The notes below the pieces were generated by a model, which saw only the letters and a program-made list of their open reading frames with translations, did no database searches and was not told where the DNA came from. Position numbers and translations under genes: made by a program. 64,000 bases of DNA from an uncultured Alphaproteobacteria bacterium (GTDB lineage Bacteria > Pseudomonadota > Alphaproteobacteria > Micavibrionales > Micavibrionaceae), in the NCBI GenBank assembly GCA_946480475.1, contig CAMLJM010000005.1, positions 32,639 through 96,638 of the forward strand, read 5' to 3'. Shown here piece by piece: positions 26,185 to 36,178 of the stretch. The first letter of the stretch is position 1. Each line of letters begins with the position of its first letter.

Positions 26185-28322
26185 TACAAAAGCCCACCCT
26201 GCGTCAGGTAAATGAACACAAAGACAATGATAACAATACCACCAACAAGGGCGGAAATAATCGCCGCATATTCACGGCCCACTTCTTTGGCAAAGCTATC
26301 CGGTTTCGCAAGCTTGTCGTCCAGTTCCTGCGCTTCATTACGCAACTTACTGTAATCAATCATCGCCTGACGGAAATCCAGGAAATCTTTCTGCTTCATC
26401 TCCATATTATCGACAAGAGCGATCATTTTGCCGATATCGCCCGCTTCGCATAATTTGGTCACGCGTTCTTTCAGCTTCTGACGTAAGAGACGATCATGAA
26501 TGCGCTCGTAATAACTATCCAGAATAGAAGCGATCCATTTGCAAACGCCGGGAAAAGCTTCCATCTTCGCACGCTGCTGAATAGTCGCCAGCACTTTGAT
26601 GTTGCCAATCACCCGCTTATGCAATTCTGTTGCATTCAGGTCTGCCAAATACGGGTCAATGACTTTACGGTCCCTCACCGACAGGAAACTTGCTATATGG
26701 CGATCTATAAACAATTCAGGCCTGTTCGGCATAGATGAAATTTTCTCAAACGCTCTCAGCATATCCTCAGGCGTGCGCACATAGAACTCTCGTAAGCGGT
26801 CGCTCAGACAAGGTGCATCAGGGGCCAGAAAGTAAACGCAACGCTCGACCCCGTAGATGATATTTTGCTGCCGCATAAAACCGCGGCAACTGTCAAACTT
26901 GGTCACAGTGGCGCCCACGTCATAACGCAAATCATACTGAGCGTTCAGCCAGTACATCACCATCTGCTGGTTAATAATTTCGACGTAAGGATTAAGGTCT
27001 TTCTTGAAATAAACAGCCTCCACCATAGCATTGGGGAAGCCTTCAGGTGTTACCCGTATGCCTCTGAATCGGATAGGCGCATCGGGATCTAGCGCGATAG
27101 ATACGCGAGACGCAAGACGTTCGGGATATCCCGGGCCACGGCCCTTTTCATGCTCGATTTCAACCGCTTGCTCGAAACGATTTTTAACCAGATTATCTTC
27201 CAGAGAGCGTTGCACCCACTGCTCCAGATCGCCGCCATCAATCAGTTGCACCGCTTCCGAAGGATTCTTATCAAGATCCATCGCCAGCATGGAAGGACGG
27301 CTATAGCGTTCACCATTAAATTGTATTTGCCGGGCCGCTTTCAATTTTTTGGACACTTGTTTGGGCGACAAACGCTGGCCATCCAGCCACAGCATCATAT
27401 CATCCAGAGTCCAGCGCTGACCTCTGTCATCGTATAAAAGGCCCCGCAGGAGTTCAAGAATGGCGCCGGTAAATCGTTCCTTACCGGTCAGGGCTGCGTA
27501 GCTACCCTGCTCGATCTTCTCACGAATAATATCCTCATCGCTCATGCCCTCCATAGGGTCGCGCGTACGCAGCAATATGGTAAGGGTAACGCCTAACGCA
27601 TACATATCGTCTTCAAATGTACCCAATCCTTTACCTAAAGGATCACATTGTGCGCGCTCGATAGGTTCAAAAAGCGCAGGCTGCGCATATGAAGGCGGAA
27701 CAGCAACACAGTCGCCCAGAATGATTTTCTCAATATTTCGTGAGCCGCCATCAAACATATTCATCGGATTGATATTACCGTGAATGGTATCGCGATCGCG
27801 TAAATCAAGAAGGACATTCGCAATAGGTTTGATGACGGCAGCCAAAGCCTTTTCATTCTTCCAGCCAAGACCATGACCCACATGGGTGCGCAGCAAAGGC
27901 TGGCCCAGATTGTTCTCATAAATGAAAATATAACGCTCTGACTTGGCAGGGGGCCAATATGCAACGCCATAATGGACGATGCGCACAAAATTCGGATTGG
28001 CGATATTAGAGAAAGTTTCCGCAGTTTTAATACGCGGGATCAACCAGGGCTCACAGATCAACGCATACAAGGTCGCTGATCCTGTATGACCCAGCGGACG
28101 CGCGGCAAATGCCATCACGGGACCTTGATCCAGATGCTTTAACCGCTGCTGCGGCAGAATCTCAAAAGACCCCAGACGCACCTGAACGTCCGCAACAGGT
28201 GGCGGTGACATGGGCGTAGGAGTGCTGGCAGCAGCTGCGTCAGCCACTGCGGATTCAGGTTGCTCAGCCGGGAGATTGTCCGGACTCATACGGGTACTGC
28301 TCGCGCGCGTTAGGAAAGACAA
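26184..28322 (-). CDS. Tail-anchored protein-kinase-like protein, probable pseudokinase
   Basis: 712 residues. A Pro/Ala-rich start (1-45) precedes a kinase-like fold (about 50-330). The catalytic-loop motif reads HGNINPMNMF (181-190) where active kinases have HRDxKxxN, so both the catalytic aspartate and lysine are asparagine. LGDC (202-205) stands at the DFG position, and no clear VAIK lysine is seen. The later GTFEDDMYALGVTL is kinase-typical. A helical middle region follows, then one C-terminal membrane helix (about 690-708) that would leave the kinase part in the cytoplasm. It overlaps the next membrane-protein gene and lies just upstream of the Tad genes. It is more likely a scaffold or sensor than an enzyme. 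Confidence 0.65.
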   Translation of the reverse strand: MSFLTRASSTRMSPDNLPAEQPESAVADAAAASTPTPMSPPPVADVQVRLGSFEILPQQRLKHLDQGPVMAFAARPLGHTGSATLYALICEPWLIPRIKTAETFSNIANPNFVRIVHYGVAYWPPAKSERYIFIYENNLGQPLLRTHVGHGLGWKNEKALAAVIKPIANVLLDLRDRDTIHGNINPMNMFDGGSRNIEKIILGDCVAVPPSYAQPALFEPIERAQCDPLGKGLGTFEDDMYALGVTLTILLRTRDPMEGMSDEDIIREKIEQGSYAALTGKERFTGAILELLRGLLYDDRGQRWTLDDMMLWLDGQRLSPKQVSKKLKAARQIQFNGERYSRPSMLAMDLDKNPSEAVQLIDGGDLEQWVQRSLEDNLVKNRFEQAVEIEHEKGRGPGYPERLASRVSIALDPDAPIRFRGIRVTPEGFPNAMVEAVYFKKDLNPYVEIINQQMVMYWLNAQYDLRYDVGATVTKFDSCRGFMRQQNIIYGVERCVYFLAPDAPCLSDRLREFYVRTPEDMLRAFEKISSMPNRPELFIDRHIASFLSVRDRKVIDPYLADLNATELHKRVIGNIKVLATIQQRAKMEAFPGVCKWIASILDSYYERIHDRLLRQKLKERVTKLCEAGDIGKMIALVDNMEMKQKDFLDFRQAMIDYSKLRNEAQELDDKLAKPDSFAKEVGREYAAIISALVGGIVIIVFVFIYLTQGGLL

Positions 28323-28357
28323 AAAAGAGGGGCGTTCCGGAAAATCCAGAACGCCCC
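28321..28357 (-). terminator. Intrinsic terminator of purA
   Basis: GGGGCGTTC and GAACGCCCC form a 9-bp stem. On the minus strand the stem is followed by TCTTTTTTG. It lies 39 bp after purA. Confidence 0.85.
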
Positions 28358-28395
28358 CATATTGTAACCGCTTATGATCTTAAAGTAAAACCGCC

Positions 28396-29703
28396 TTAAG
28401 ACGCCAGGAACGGGTCCTGCATCAGGATGGTATCTTCACGTTCCGGCGATGTGGAAAGCAATGTCACCGGCGTTTCAATCAATTCTTCAATCCGGCGGAC
28501 ATATTTAACCGCCGCTGCTGGCAATTGCGCCCATGAACGTGCGCCACGGGTGCTCTCCTTCCAGCCTTCCAGTGTCTCATAGACAGGTTTGACCTCTGCC
28601 TGATGGATCTGTGATGCCGGGTAATGCTGAATGGTCTTGCCATTCAGTTCGTAACCCACGCAGACTTTCAACTCGTCCATACCATCCAGAACATCAAGCT
28701 TGGTGAGTGCGATACCATTAATGCCGCCCACCTTGCAGGCCTGGCGTACCAGCACCGCATCGAACCAGCCACAACGGCGCTTGCGGCCTGTAACTGTTCC
28801 AAATTCCTTACCACGCTGTCCAATACCCTCACCAATATCATCCATCAATTCGGTTGGGAATGGGCCTGTGCCGACACGCGTAGTGTAAGCCTTGGTAATG
28901 CCCAGCACATAATTCACGGAGCCCGGACCCACACCGGAACCGGAAGCCGCATTGGCCGATACCGTGTTCGATGAGGTCACGTATGGATAGGTACCATGAT
29001 CAACATCCAGCATAATGCCCTGCGCGCCTTCATACAGAACGCGCTCACCTTTGACGCGCGCCTGTTCCAGACGCTCCCAAACCACACCGGCATATTGCAG
29101 CACTTCACCATTCAGTTGCATCAGATCATCATAGACTTTGTTGGGGTCCATGGTTTCCGCGCCCAAGCCTTTGAGCAGCGCATTATGATGCAACATCAAA
29201 CGCTCGATCTTATCTTTCAGCAATTCTGGATGCTGCAGGTCACAGACACGGATCGCACGACGCGCCACTTTATCTTCATACGCAGGGCCAATACCGCGGC
29301 CTGTCGTACCGATCTTGCTGCCAGCCTTGGCGCCTTCACGTGCGGCCTCCAAGGCCTTATCTGTCGCCTGGTGAACCGGCAGGATCAGCGTCGCATTCTC
29401 GGCCAACATCAGGTTTTGCGGATTGACATCCACACCTTTGGCACGCACAGCATCAATTTCTTTCAGCAAGTGCCAAGGATCAACGACGACACCGTTGCCG
29501 ATGATCGAAAGCTTGCCACCGCGAACGATGCCCGAGGGTAACAGACTGAGTTTATATTCGACCCCATCGATCACAAGCGTGTGGCCGGCATTATGCCCGC
29601 CCTGAAAACGAACAACGACATCAGCGCGGGAGGAGAGCCAGTCAACAATCTTGCCCTTCCCCTCATCGCCCCATTGAGAGCCGACAACGGCAACGTTAGC
29701 CAT
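28396..29703 (-). CDS. purA: Adenylosuccinate synthetase
   Basis: 435 residues. It joins IMP and aspartate using GTP, the first committed step to AMP. The N-terminal GTP-binding loop QWGDEGKGK (about 9-17) with the catalytic Asp, the [10 protein letters not shown] segment (about 34-43), and the [13 protein letters not shown] signature (about 132-144) are all present. Length is normal. It is a cytoplasmic, single-gene unit with its own terminator, divergent from the iminopeptidase gene. Confidence 0.97.
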   Translation of the reverse strand: MANVAVVGSQWGDEGKGKIVDWLSSRADVVVRFQGGHNAGHTLVIDGVEYKLSLLPSGIVRGGKLSIIGNGVVVDPWHLLKEIDAVRAKGVDVNPQNLMLAENATLILPVHQATDKALEAAREGAKAGSKIGTTGRGIGPAYEDKVARRAIRVCDLQHPELLKDKIERLMLHHNALLKGLGAETMDPNKVYDDLMQLNGEVLQYAGVVWERLEQARVKGERVLYEGAQGIMLDVDHGTYPYVTSSNTVSANAASGSGVGPGSVNYVLGITKAYTTRVGTGPFPTELMDDIGEGIGQRGKEFGTVTGRKRRCGWFDAVLVRQACKVGGINGIALTKLDVLDGMDELKVCVGYELNGKTIQHYPASQIHQAEVKPVYETLEGWKESTRGARSWAQLPAAAVKYVRRIEELIETPVTLLSTSPEREDTILMQDPFLAS

Positions 29704-29830
29704 ATTGGAAAATTCCTGTGTTAGGTTGATACGCGCAATTCTTACTCATTTAACCTTAAGAAATCAAAGGAGAAATTCGTAAAATCTATAAATTATGGAT
29801 TTTCTACCCTCTATAAGGTAGCTTCAACCT

Positions 29831-30835
29831 ATGGAACTGTATCCCGAGAACAAACCATTCGATTCAGGCTATCTGCAGGTAGGCGATGGCCACGCTCTTT
29901 ATTACGAACGTCAGGGAAACCCCAAAGGTAAACCTGCCATTTATTTACACGGTGGTCCTGGAGGTGGTTGCAGCTTCGGCGAATATCGTATGTTCAACCC
30001 CGATCACTTTAACGTACTGATGTTCGATCAGCGCGGCAGCGGCAAAAGCACACCTTACGCAAGCACACACGCAAACAATACGACAGCACTGATCAGCGAC
30101 ATTGAAAAATTCCGTAAGCATTGTGGTGTAAAATCATGGAGCATATGTGGCGGCTCATGGGGTTCAGCATTAGCCATGTTCTATGGTGAAAAACACCCGC
30201 AACGCGTCGAACGCATGCTCTTGCGTGGCATATTCTTCGCCGATCAAGAGGGGGGAAATCACATTACCGAAGGTCGCGCTCTTCTACGTCCGCTGGAAGA
30301 TGCGTTATTCAAGGAATACAGCGACTTTATACCTGCTGATGAATTAAAGAAAGATGGCTTACTGAAAGCCTATCACAAACGCGTCACCTCAGCTAATGAA
30401 CCGCTTGCAATAGAGGCAGCCCGTCGCTTCTATGTCATGGATACAGCATTAGCTACCTATAGCCTCAGACAAGACTGGATTGATGAAGCCAATAAAGATC
30501 CTAAAAGCACCTTGGCGCTTTCAAGGCTTTGGTTCCATTTTGCAATGAACCACTTCAAACTAGAAAACAAAGATCACTTGCTGAATGCCATGAATAAACT
30601 AAAGGTACCGATTAATATTATCCATGGTACAGATGACCTGCTTTGCCCCGTAGTGAACGCCGAGACTTTGGCGGATTCCTGTCATTATGTAAGCCTTACA
30701 ACACCTCTGAATTGCGGACACTCTCAAGCTGAGCCTGCGCTTGCAGCTGCCTTTATGGACATCACCGAAAGATGGATGACAGAAGATAAAAAAACAAAGC
30801 CGGAAAACAACTTTAAACCCACAAGTCCGGCATAG
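29831..30835 (+). CDS. pip: Proline iminopeptidase (alpha/beta hydrolase)
   Basis: 334 residues. It removes N-terminal proline from peptides. The oxyanion motif HGGPGGG (near 40-46), the nucleophile elbow GGSWGS (about 107-112) with the active serine, the acid in HGTDDLLCP and the histidine in NCGHSQ near the C terminus make a complete triad. The start MELYPENKPFDSGYLQV matches family members (about 315 residues, so the Lys-rich tail is slightly long). It is convergent with the 30858 gene. Confidence 0.9.
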   Translation: MELYPENKPFDSGYLQVGDGHALYYERQGNPKGKPAIYLHGGPGGGCSFGEYRMFNPDHFNVLMFDQRGSGKSTPYASTHANNTTALISDIEKFRKHCGVKSWSICGGSWGSALAMFYGEKHPQRVERMLLRGIFFADQEGGNHITEGRALLRPLEDALFKEYSDFIPADELKKDGLLKAYHKRVTSANEPLAIEAARRFYVMDTALATYSLRQDWIDEANKDPKSTLALSRLWFHFAMNHFKLENKDHLLNAMNKLKVPINIIHGTDDLLCPVVNAETLADSCHYVSLTTPLNCGHSQAEPALAAAFMDITERWMTEDKKTKPENNFKPTSPA

Positions 30836-30857
30836 GCACCAAGATAATCACTAATAG

Positions 30858-31373
30858 TCAAGGCCCCGTGTAGGGTTCAAAAATTGGCGCTTTGCCAAGA
30901 TACGTCTCGCGGCATTTATCCAGCAAATTTTCAATCTCGTGCGGTGTTCGCCGCTGACGCACTTTATCTTTCCACGCCGCTTCATTGCGCATCAGGTGAT
31001 CTATGACGTCGAGGTTTTGAACGACTTCAGGAAATGCCGCATAGAGTTTTTTCAGATACGGCATTGTGGTGCGCCATTCGCAAAGATGATCTTCGTAGGG
31101 CTGGTATTCCTCATGGGAATATTCTGGCGCACCCAAAAAGCCATGACGCACCACTTGTGGTAATACCCGGCTCTCAAAATGAACCATATATCGTTCCAGG
31201 TTGGCAGGATCAATCAGACGTCTGGTTTTTAAGGATGACCTGTCGAGCTTGATATGTGCGTATTTGGTAAGTCTGCACAAAGCCAGCAAGCCTTCGGAAA
31301 CAAGCGGCAGTGAAAATGAAGGATCCTGCGCATAAGCTTGCGTCAAAAATCCTGCTTCATGCGAATGGCCCAT
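30858..31373 (-). CDS. Hypothetical protein
   Basis: 171 residues, mostly helical, rich in His, Arg and aromatic residues, with no signal peptide, membrane helix or motif I recognise. It starts 21 bp after the stop of the ankyrin-repeat gene on the same strand and may be its partner. No function can be assigned. Confidence 0.5.
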   Translation of the reverse strand: MGHSHEAGFLTQAYAQDPSFSLPLVSEGLLALCRLTKYAHIKLDRSSLKTRRLIDPANLERYMVHFESRVLPQVVRHGFLGAPEYSHEEYQPYEDHLCEWRTTMPYLKKLYAAFPEVVQNLDVIDHLMRNEAAWKDKVRQRRTPHEIENLLDKCRETYLGKAPIFEPYTGP

Positions 31374-31394
31374 AATAAAGCTCAGGCAAATAAA

Positions 31395-31667
31395 TTAAGC
31401 GGCACGGCGCTTGGCGGGTGCTTCGTAGAAATCCTGGGCATCCACACCCAATTGGCGGATGTATGATAGTTGGCGCACGGCCAGCAATGTCGTAGCGGCG
31501 CTGGAGTACCCATACGAAGTGGCAATGTTAAAAGCCGACCAGCCATCTTCATCACGGGCATCGGCATCAGCACCAGACATGATCAGCAAACGGATCTTGG
31601 CGCAATCGCCATGGCGGGCGGCTTCGCGCAGTTGTTCGTTCAGATCGTCCTGTGTGAATGTCGGCAT
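31395..31667 (-). CDS. Small ankyrin-repeat protein
   Basis: 90 residues with two ankyrin-type helical pairs: LREAARHGDCAKIRLLIMSG (20 residues, near 13-32) followed by ADADARDEDGWSAFNIATSY (33-52) and a weaker repeat. Two repeats alone are few, so it may dimerise or bind a partner. AGGG precedes the ATG. It has no signal peptide. It lies directly upstream of the 30858 hypothetical gene. Ankyrin repeats bind proteins; the target is unknown. Confidence 0.6.
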   Translation of the reverse strand: MPTFTQDDLNEQLREAARHGDCAKIRLLIMSGADADARDEDGWSAFNIATSYGYSSAATTLLAVRQLSYIRQLGVDAQDFYEAPAKRRAA

Positions 31668-31804
31668 GGTGCCCTCCCGTTTGTTAACTAGTTATTAACC
31701 TCAACTGGGATAATTATTATGAAAAACTATGACTTTCGTCAAGTTTAAAAAATCCAACCCGTATTAATTTGACATAATTATGATCTGGCTGTATATTTTC
31801 TTCC

Positions 31805-32884
31805 ATGGAAACCGCCTTACGTAATGATTTTACGCTGTCCTCAGTCACAGGCCCAGACAACAAAGACCCGGATCGCAAAAACGGTCCCCGCATTTATTAC
31901 ATTCTGAATGGTGATGAACCCACACGCGGTGATTCCCATGGCTATGCCGGAATTGGCCGTGCCATGGCCGAAAAATTGGGAGGTCTCTTCGTGCAGGTCG
32001 ACGACCAAACCCTCGAAGAATTATACCCGCAAGAATCACTCTATAACCGCGAAGATTGCTTCCTGCGTGATTACGGCCCCGCCGATATTGCCATTTGCCG
32101 CAGCATCCGCACTACAGGCTGCTTCACGGATCGTGACACCATCATTATCGAAGGCCGCAATGAAAATCTGGGCACAGAATTAGATAAAGACATGCTGGTG
32201 GCGCACCACTTGACCGCGACACTGCTCCAGGAAGAAGGACTAAAATTCCGTGCGCATTATAAAAACAATATTCAGGGTGCCCTGATCGGCGTTCTTCTGG
32301 TGGAAAATATCGCCAGCACCAAACTCCTGGGACAATCGCTTGTACGTCATGCCTTGCAAAATGACCAAGCGACGATATTTTTGACCACGTGCTGGCGCAC
32401 GACGGAAAGCGATTATGAGTCAGTGATGCAAGGCTGCCATGAAGCCATCAAGGACGCAGGTGCCGAAGGTCGCATCATATTACTGAGCTATCATCTGAAC
32501 GAAGAAAAAAGAAACAACAGCACCTATAATCCCTATGTCGGCCTGCTGGATCAATCCGATCACCTGATCCTCTGGGGTAAATCAATCTCCATGTTCTCGG
32601 AAGCAGCCTTCACAGGTAAGACCGTGCATGTCGGATGCCCGCAAGGCGATAATGGCGGCTTCGGGAACCTCGAAGGCAAAGGCGTCATCCGTCGTTATGA
32701 TTTTGAAATGCCCACGCTGGAAACGATACGCGGACAGCCCATAAATAAAACGGATGAGATCGCCGAGAAACTCATCTTCAATAACGCACACAGGTTGCGC
32801 CAGAAAGGCATGCTGCCTTTTGTCTTTGACATTTACGCTCAATACGAAGCAAGCTGCCCACAAGCCAAACTGCTTCCCGCCTGA
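31805..32884 (+). CDS. ELM1-like GT-B-fold protein of unknown function
   Basis: 359 residues. The segment DHLILWGKSISMFSEAAFTG (20 residues, near 257-276), followed by KTVHV, resembles the C-terminal core of the ELM1/DUF1022 family, proteins with a GT-B-like fold found in many alphaproteobacteria and in plant mitochondria. An earlier ATIFLTTCWRTTE strand fits the same fold. The N-terminal part is divergent. Its biochemical reaction is not known. It is convergent with glmM (9-bp gap) and preceded by A/T-rich DNA. Confidence 0.5.
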   Translation: METALRNDFTLSSVTGPDNKDPDRKNGPRIYYILNGDEPTRGDSHGYAGIGRAMAEKLGGLFVQVDDQTLEELYPQESLYNREDCFLRDYGPADIAICRSIRTTGCFTDRDTIIIEGRNENLGTELDKDMLVAHHLTATLLQEEGLKFRAHYKNNIQGALIGVLLVENIASTKLLGQSLVRHALQNDQATIFLTTCWRTTESDYESVMQGCHEAIKDAGAEGRIILLSYHLNEEKRNNSTYNPYVGLLDQSDHLILWGKSISMFSEAAFTGKTVHVGCPQGDNGGFGNLEGKGVIRRYDFEMPTLETIRGQPINKTDEIAEKLIFNNAHRLRQKGMLPFVFDIYAQYEASCPQAKLLPA

Positions 32885-32893
32885 TAGGTGACC

Positions 32894-34279
32894 TTACGGC
32901 ACAACTTTCTGCACCAACTTCGGCTGGCTTGACACTTCAACGGCACGACAAATACTGGTCACCACTTCATAAACCAGCTTTTCATCATCACCTTCCGCCA
33001 TGACACGAATAAGCGGTTCTGTGCCCGATGGACGCACCAGAACCCGGCCCGTCTGTCCCAAGCGCACTTCAGCATGGGCAATCGCGGTTTTAACACCGGG
33101 ATCTTCCAGGGGTTTCTGACCCCTTTCAAATCTCACATTCTGCAACAACTGCGGCAACGGCTTGAATACATTCAGGACTTCGCTGGCCCTCTTGCCACTT
33201 TGCACGATCACAGCAATCGCCTGCAGCGCCGCCAGCAAGCCATCACCCGTAGCCACGAAATCATCAAAAATAATATGCCCGGATTGTTCGCCGCCGATAT
33301 TGAAACCATCGGCTTTCATCTTTTCCATCACATAACGATCACCCACTTGTGTACGCACAAGGTTCAGACCTTCCGATTTCAGGTAACGTTCCAGCCCCAG
33401 GTTGGACATGACTGTTGCCACAACGCTATCACCTTTCAGGTAACCATCCTTGTGCTTGGCCACGGCCAACAATGCCAGCAATTGATCGCCATCGATCTTG
33501 TTACCCTTTTCATCAACCATGATCAGGCGGTCGGCATCACCATCCAGCGCCACACCCATATCAGCCTTATGCTCAACAACGGCTTTCTGCAGCGCTTCTG
33601 TATGTGTGGCGCCGCAATCTTTATTGATATTCTTGCCGTTCGGCGCCACACCCAGTGAAATCACTTCAGCTTCCAGCTCATAGAACAAGGCGGGTGCCGC
33701 CTTATAAGCCGCACCATGGGCGCAATCGACAACAATCTTCTTGCCAGAGAATGTCAGTGCGCGCGGCACGCTGCGTTTGATATATTCAATGTAGCGGCCC
33801 GTTGCATCGTCGATACGTGTGGCACGCCCTACATTCTCACCGTCCGGCAAGAAAGATGTGAGATCCTGATCGATCAACTCTTCAATTTGGCGCTCCATCG
33901 CATCGGAGAGTTTGTAGCCGTCAGAACCAAAAATTTTGATGCCGTTATCCTTGCTCAGGTTATGCGATGCGGAAATCATCACACCAATGTCACAGCGTAG
34001 TGTGCGGGTCAGGATGGATATGCCTGGTGTCGGGATCGGACCTGTAAACAACACGTCCATTCCCATGGCCTCAAAACCGGCGGCCATGGCTTGCTCCAGC
34101 ATGTAGCAGGAACGACGCGTATCCTTACCGATGATCACACGTTTCTGGTCCATGCCCCCCTGCAGCTTGCCCAGCGCCACAGCGGTCGCCATAGCCACTT
34201 TCAGGGCCATATCAGCCGTCATCGGGAATTTATTGGCTTCGCCACGAATGCCATCTGTACCAAAATATTTGCGTGTCAT
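32894..34279 (-). CDS. glmM: Phosphoglucosamine mutase
   Basis: 461 residues. It converts glucosamine-6-phosphate to glucosamine-1-phosphate for peptidoglycan and lipopolysaccharide. It starts MTRKYFGTDGIRGEAN as the family does. The active phosphoserine is S105 in MISASHN, the metal loop is DGDADR (about 244-249), and the sugar-binding GGEQSGH lies near 327 and the phosphate loop RPSGTEP near the C terminus. In many alphaproteobacteria it follows ftsH (with folP); here they are separated by five genes. Confidence 0.96.
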   Translation of the reverse strand: MTRKYFGTDGIRGEANKFPMTADMALKVAMATAVALGKLQGGMDQKRVIIGKDTRRSCYMLEQAMAAGFEAMGMDVLFTGPIPTPGISILTRTLRCDIGVMISASHNLSKDNGIKIFGSDGYKLSDAMERQIEELIDQDLTSFLPDGENVGRATRIDDATGRYIEYIKRSVPRALTFSGKKIVVDCAHGAAYKAAPALFYELEAEVISLGVAPNGKNINKDCGATHTEALQKAVVEHKADMGVALDGDADRLIMVDEKGNKIDGDQLLALLAVAKHKDGYLKGDSVVATVMSNLGLERYLKSEGLNLVRTQVGDRYVMEKMKADGFNIGGEQSGHIIFDDFVATGDGLLAALQAIAVIVQSGKRASEVLNVFKPLPQLLQNVRFERGQKPLEDPGVKTAIAHAEVRLGQTGRVLVRPSGTEPLIRVMAEGDDEKLVYEVVTSICRAVEVSSQPKLVQKVVP

Positions 34280-34499
34280 TGTTTTAGTCTCTTTCCGGGA
34301 AACCCTTATATATCAGGGATTTTACCCTGAAACAGCAAAATCACCATATTTTACCGATTACGCTTGACTCCTGATGTATAGTTCAAGTAATAATGAAGTA
34401 ACAAATAAAAGATTTAACTATAGATCAGAAATTATTCTCGCAGTTGCGAGCAACCGGTTTGCAACAAAAGTACAAACCTAACCAGGAGGAGTATAAATT
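34280..34499. other. A/T-rich non-coding stretch upstream of glmM
   Basis: Likely holds the glmM promoter (leftward) and that of the small frame at 34500 (rightward). I see no other gene in it. Confidence 0.4.
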
Positions 34500-34541
34500 A
34501 TGAATAGTTTTCTCTTCCTCGAATTCCTCGAACGGCAATAG
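34500..34541 (+). CDS. Possible 13-residue leader peptide
   Basis: Encodes MNSFLFLEFLERQ and ends in TAG. It is preceded by AGGAGG (34484-34489) at a slightly long 10-base spacing. No gene occupies the 255 bp that follow, until the lipoprotein gene at 34797. The strong ribosome site is the only support. Confidence 0.3.
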   Translation: MNSFLFLEFLERQ

Positions 34542-34796
34542 CCCTCCCTGAATATCTGCCATTAAAGCAATCCACAAGCGCATAGCCGCTTGCAGGAAAG
34601 CTGTATCTGCATGCAGATTTAAGGGACGAAATCACAAAACTATATTTAACTATACTTTGATTTACTGAAGTAAATCCAAAGAAATACTTATTCATTCCGA
34701 AATGACAGCACGCAGAAGGCTGTGAAACGGCGATGGCACAGGGTCATCGACGGGGAATTTCTGCACCCAAAAAGATCCTTAAGGAGGACAGATACT
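34542..34796. other. Non-coding stretch before the 34797 lipoprotein gene
   Basis: Contains a 14-bp perfect palindrome ATCTGCATGCAGAT (34605-34618) that could bind a dimeric regulator, and AAGGAGG (34781-34787) serving the next gene. No reading frame looks real. Confidence 0.4.
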
Positions 34797-35447
34797 ATGA
34801 TGAACATGACCCCCCTGCACAAACCGGTCGCTGGTGTTCTTTCTGCCATTTTCCTGGCGGGTGCCCTGTCAGGTTGCGGTGAGTCTGACTTTGATAAGGC
34901 CCGCAAACCAGAACTGATCGACCGTGCCGTTGCCACATCACTATATCGTTGCGATTTGCAGGAAAAGAAACCACAGGAAATCCCCTATGAGTCACGTTTA
35001 CGTCTGGTATTGGCGGAGGCGGACTCGGTTGCCCTCGATAAACTGGAAGAGCATGGCGTTGCCCTTTGCCTTGATCAACGTATCCCGCAAGCAAAATATG
35101 GTTTCTGGGACAAGGAAATCCAAGGCATCTTCTACAACAAAGCCAGGATCCTATCGATGTGGGACAATGGTCGCAATCCGGCAACCCAGCGCTTCTACGA
35201 ACGTGACATTCTGGACCGCGCCGGAGAAAGCATAGAAAAACTGGCCGATAGAGTCTTGGGCACGCCTGAAGCTGATAAAATGCAAGTGGGCGCAACTTAT
35301 TCCTGTGGCAAAAGCTGCATAACATGGAAATGGAAAGAGGCTGCTGAATTCTCAAATCAGCTCAATACCAACTCTGTGCTGAAATCAGCGCCTGCTGCTA
35401 AAGCAGAGACTCCGGCAACACCGCTGATGACAGCAAGCCTGCATTAG
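34797..35447 (+). CDS. Lipoprotein of unknown function
   Basis: 216 residues from the ATG at 34797, chosen because AAGGAGG stands 10 bases before it and because the protein then starts with a lipoprotein signal (LSGC, lipid cysteine near residue 26). Four later cysteines (YRCDL, ALCLD, YSCGKSC) may form two disulfides. The body is helical and charged and ends in an Ala/Pro-rich tail. I recognise no family. A strong terminator follows at 35489. Confidence 0.6.
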   Translation: MMNMTPLHKPVAGVLSAIFLAGALSGCGESDFDKARKPELIDRAVATSLYRCDLQEKKPQEIPYESRLRLVLAEADSVALDKLEEHGVALCLDQRIPQAKYGFWDKEIQGIFYNKARILSMWDNGRNPATQRFYERDILDRAGESIEKLADRVLGTPEADKMQVGATYSCGKSCITWKWKEAAEFSNQLNTNSVLKSAPAAKAETPATPLMTASLH

Positions 35448-35488
35448 ATTTGTCCTGCGTACACACACCGCGTCCTGGAAAACTGCAA

Positions 35489-35515
35489 ACGGAGCCATCA
35501 GGCTCCGTCTTTTTT
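35489..35515 (+). terminator. Intrinsic terminator after the 34797 lipoprotein gene
   Basis: ACGGAGCC, loop ATCA, GGCTCCGT, then CTTTTTT. Confidence 0.9.
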
Positions 35516-36107
35516 AGGGTGCGGGAGCACTGGAAGCAGATGGGCTGGAAAGTGGCGTATCAAAGATGTTGGCAGGCTCGTACTTATCGTAAATGCTCAC
35601 TTCCCCATCTGCCAGGGCCTGCACCATTTCCAGCGCCTCACCCATATGCTGCGGATTATCAGTGAGACCCCGCGATTCATATATTTTCTCACCATTATAA
35701 AACACATGAAGACGTCCGCCCGCTTGCGGATCACGCTGGCGCAACAGCGCTGCCAGTTCAGGATTTTGTTCCGCATTCAACGCATAGAACGTGAAACCAT
35801 GACCTGTTTTCTTTTGCAGCCAGCTTCGAGCCCCATAAGAAGCCGATTCAACGTCATCGCAAATATCGCAGGCATTCCGGCGCAAAAGAACCACCATCAT
35901 ATTGTTTTTAGAATACTGCTCGACATCCGCACGAAATGACGCAACGGTCATGGGCTTTTTCTCAGCGACGTGGGCAAATGCCGCAGATGCAGACATTCGC
36001 GGCATTCCTGCAGGAAATAACAGGCTATATCCCACATGAGTATAGGTCACAGCGGAAATCAGTCCTAAAGCCGCAATCTTGGATTTATCGGAAAAAATTT
36101 TACGCAT
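35514..36107 (-). CDS. Exported thioredoxin-fold protein with CxxC
   Basis: 197 residues from the ATG at 36107 (MRKIFSDKSK). The N-terminal hydrophobic segment (about 12-35) is a signal or anchor. Later, VVLLRRNACDICDDVE places a CDIC pair (near 78-81) at the end of a strand, as in thioredoxin folds, followed by FYALNAEQNPELAALL and GRLHVFYNGEKIYE. The missing proline-rich partner loop makes it a distant relative. Together with the CGPC protein downstream of its promoter side it suggests periplasmic thiol chemistry. Confidence 0.55.
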   Translation of the reverse strand: MRKIFSDKSKIAALGLISAVTYTHVGYSLLFPAGMPRMSASAAFAHVAEKKPMTVASFRADVEQYSKNNMMVVLLRRNACDICDDVESASYGARSWLQKKTGHGFTFYALNAEQNPELAALLRQRDPQAGGRLHVFYNGEKIYESRGLTDNPQHMGEALEMVQALADGEVSIYDKYEPANIFDTPLSSPSASSAPAP

Positions 36108-36178
36108 ATGGCAGTCCCTGTTTATTTTTTTATGAGGGACAAGCAAACATCAATCCGGCAGGTCTGTCAAATCACAGA

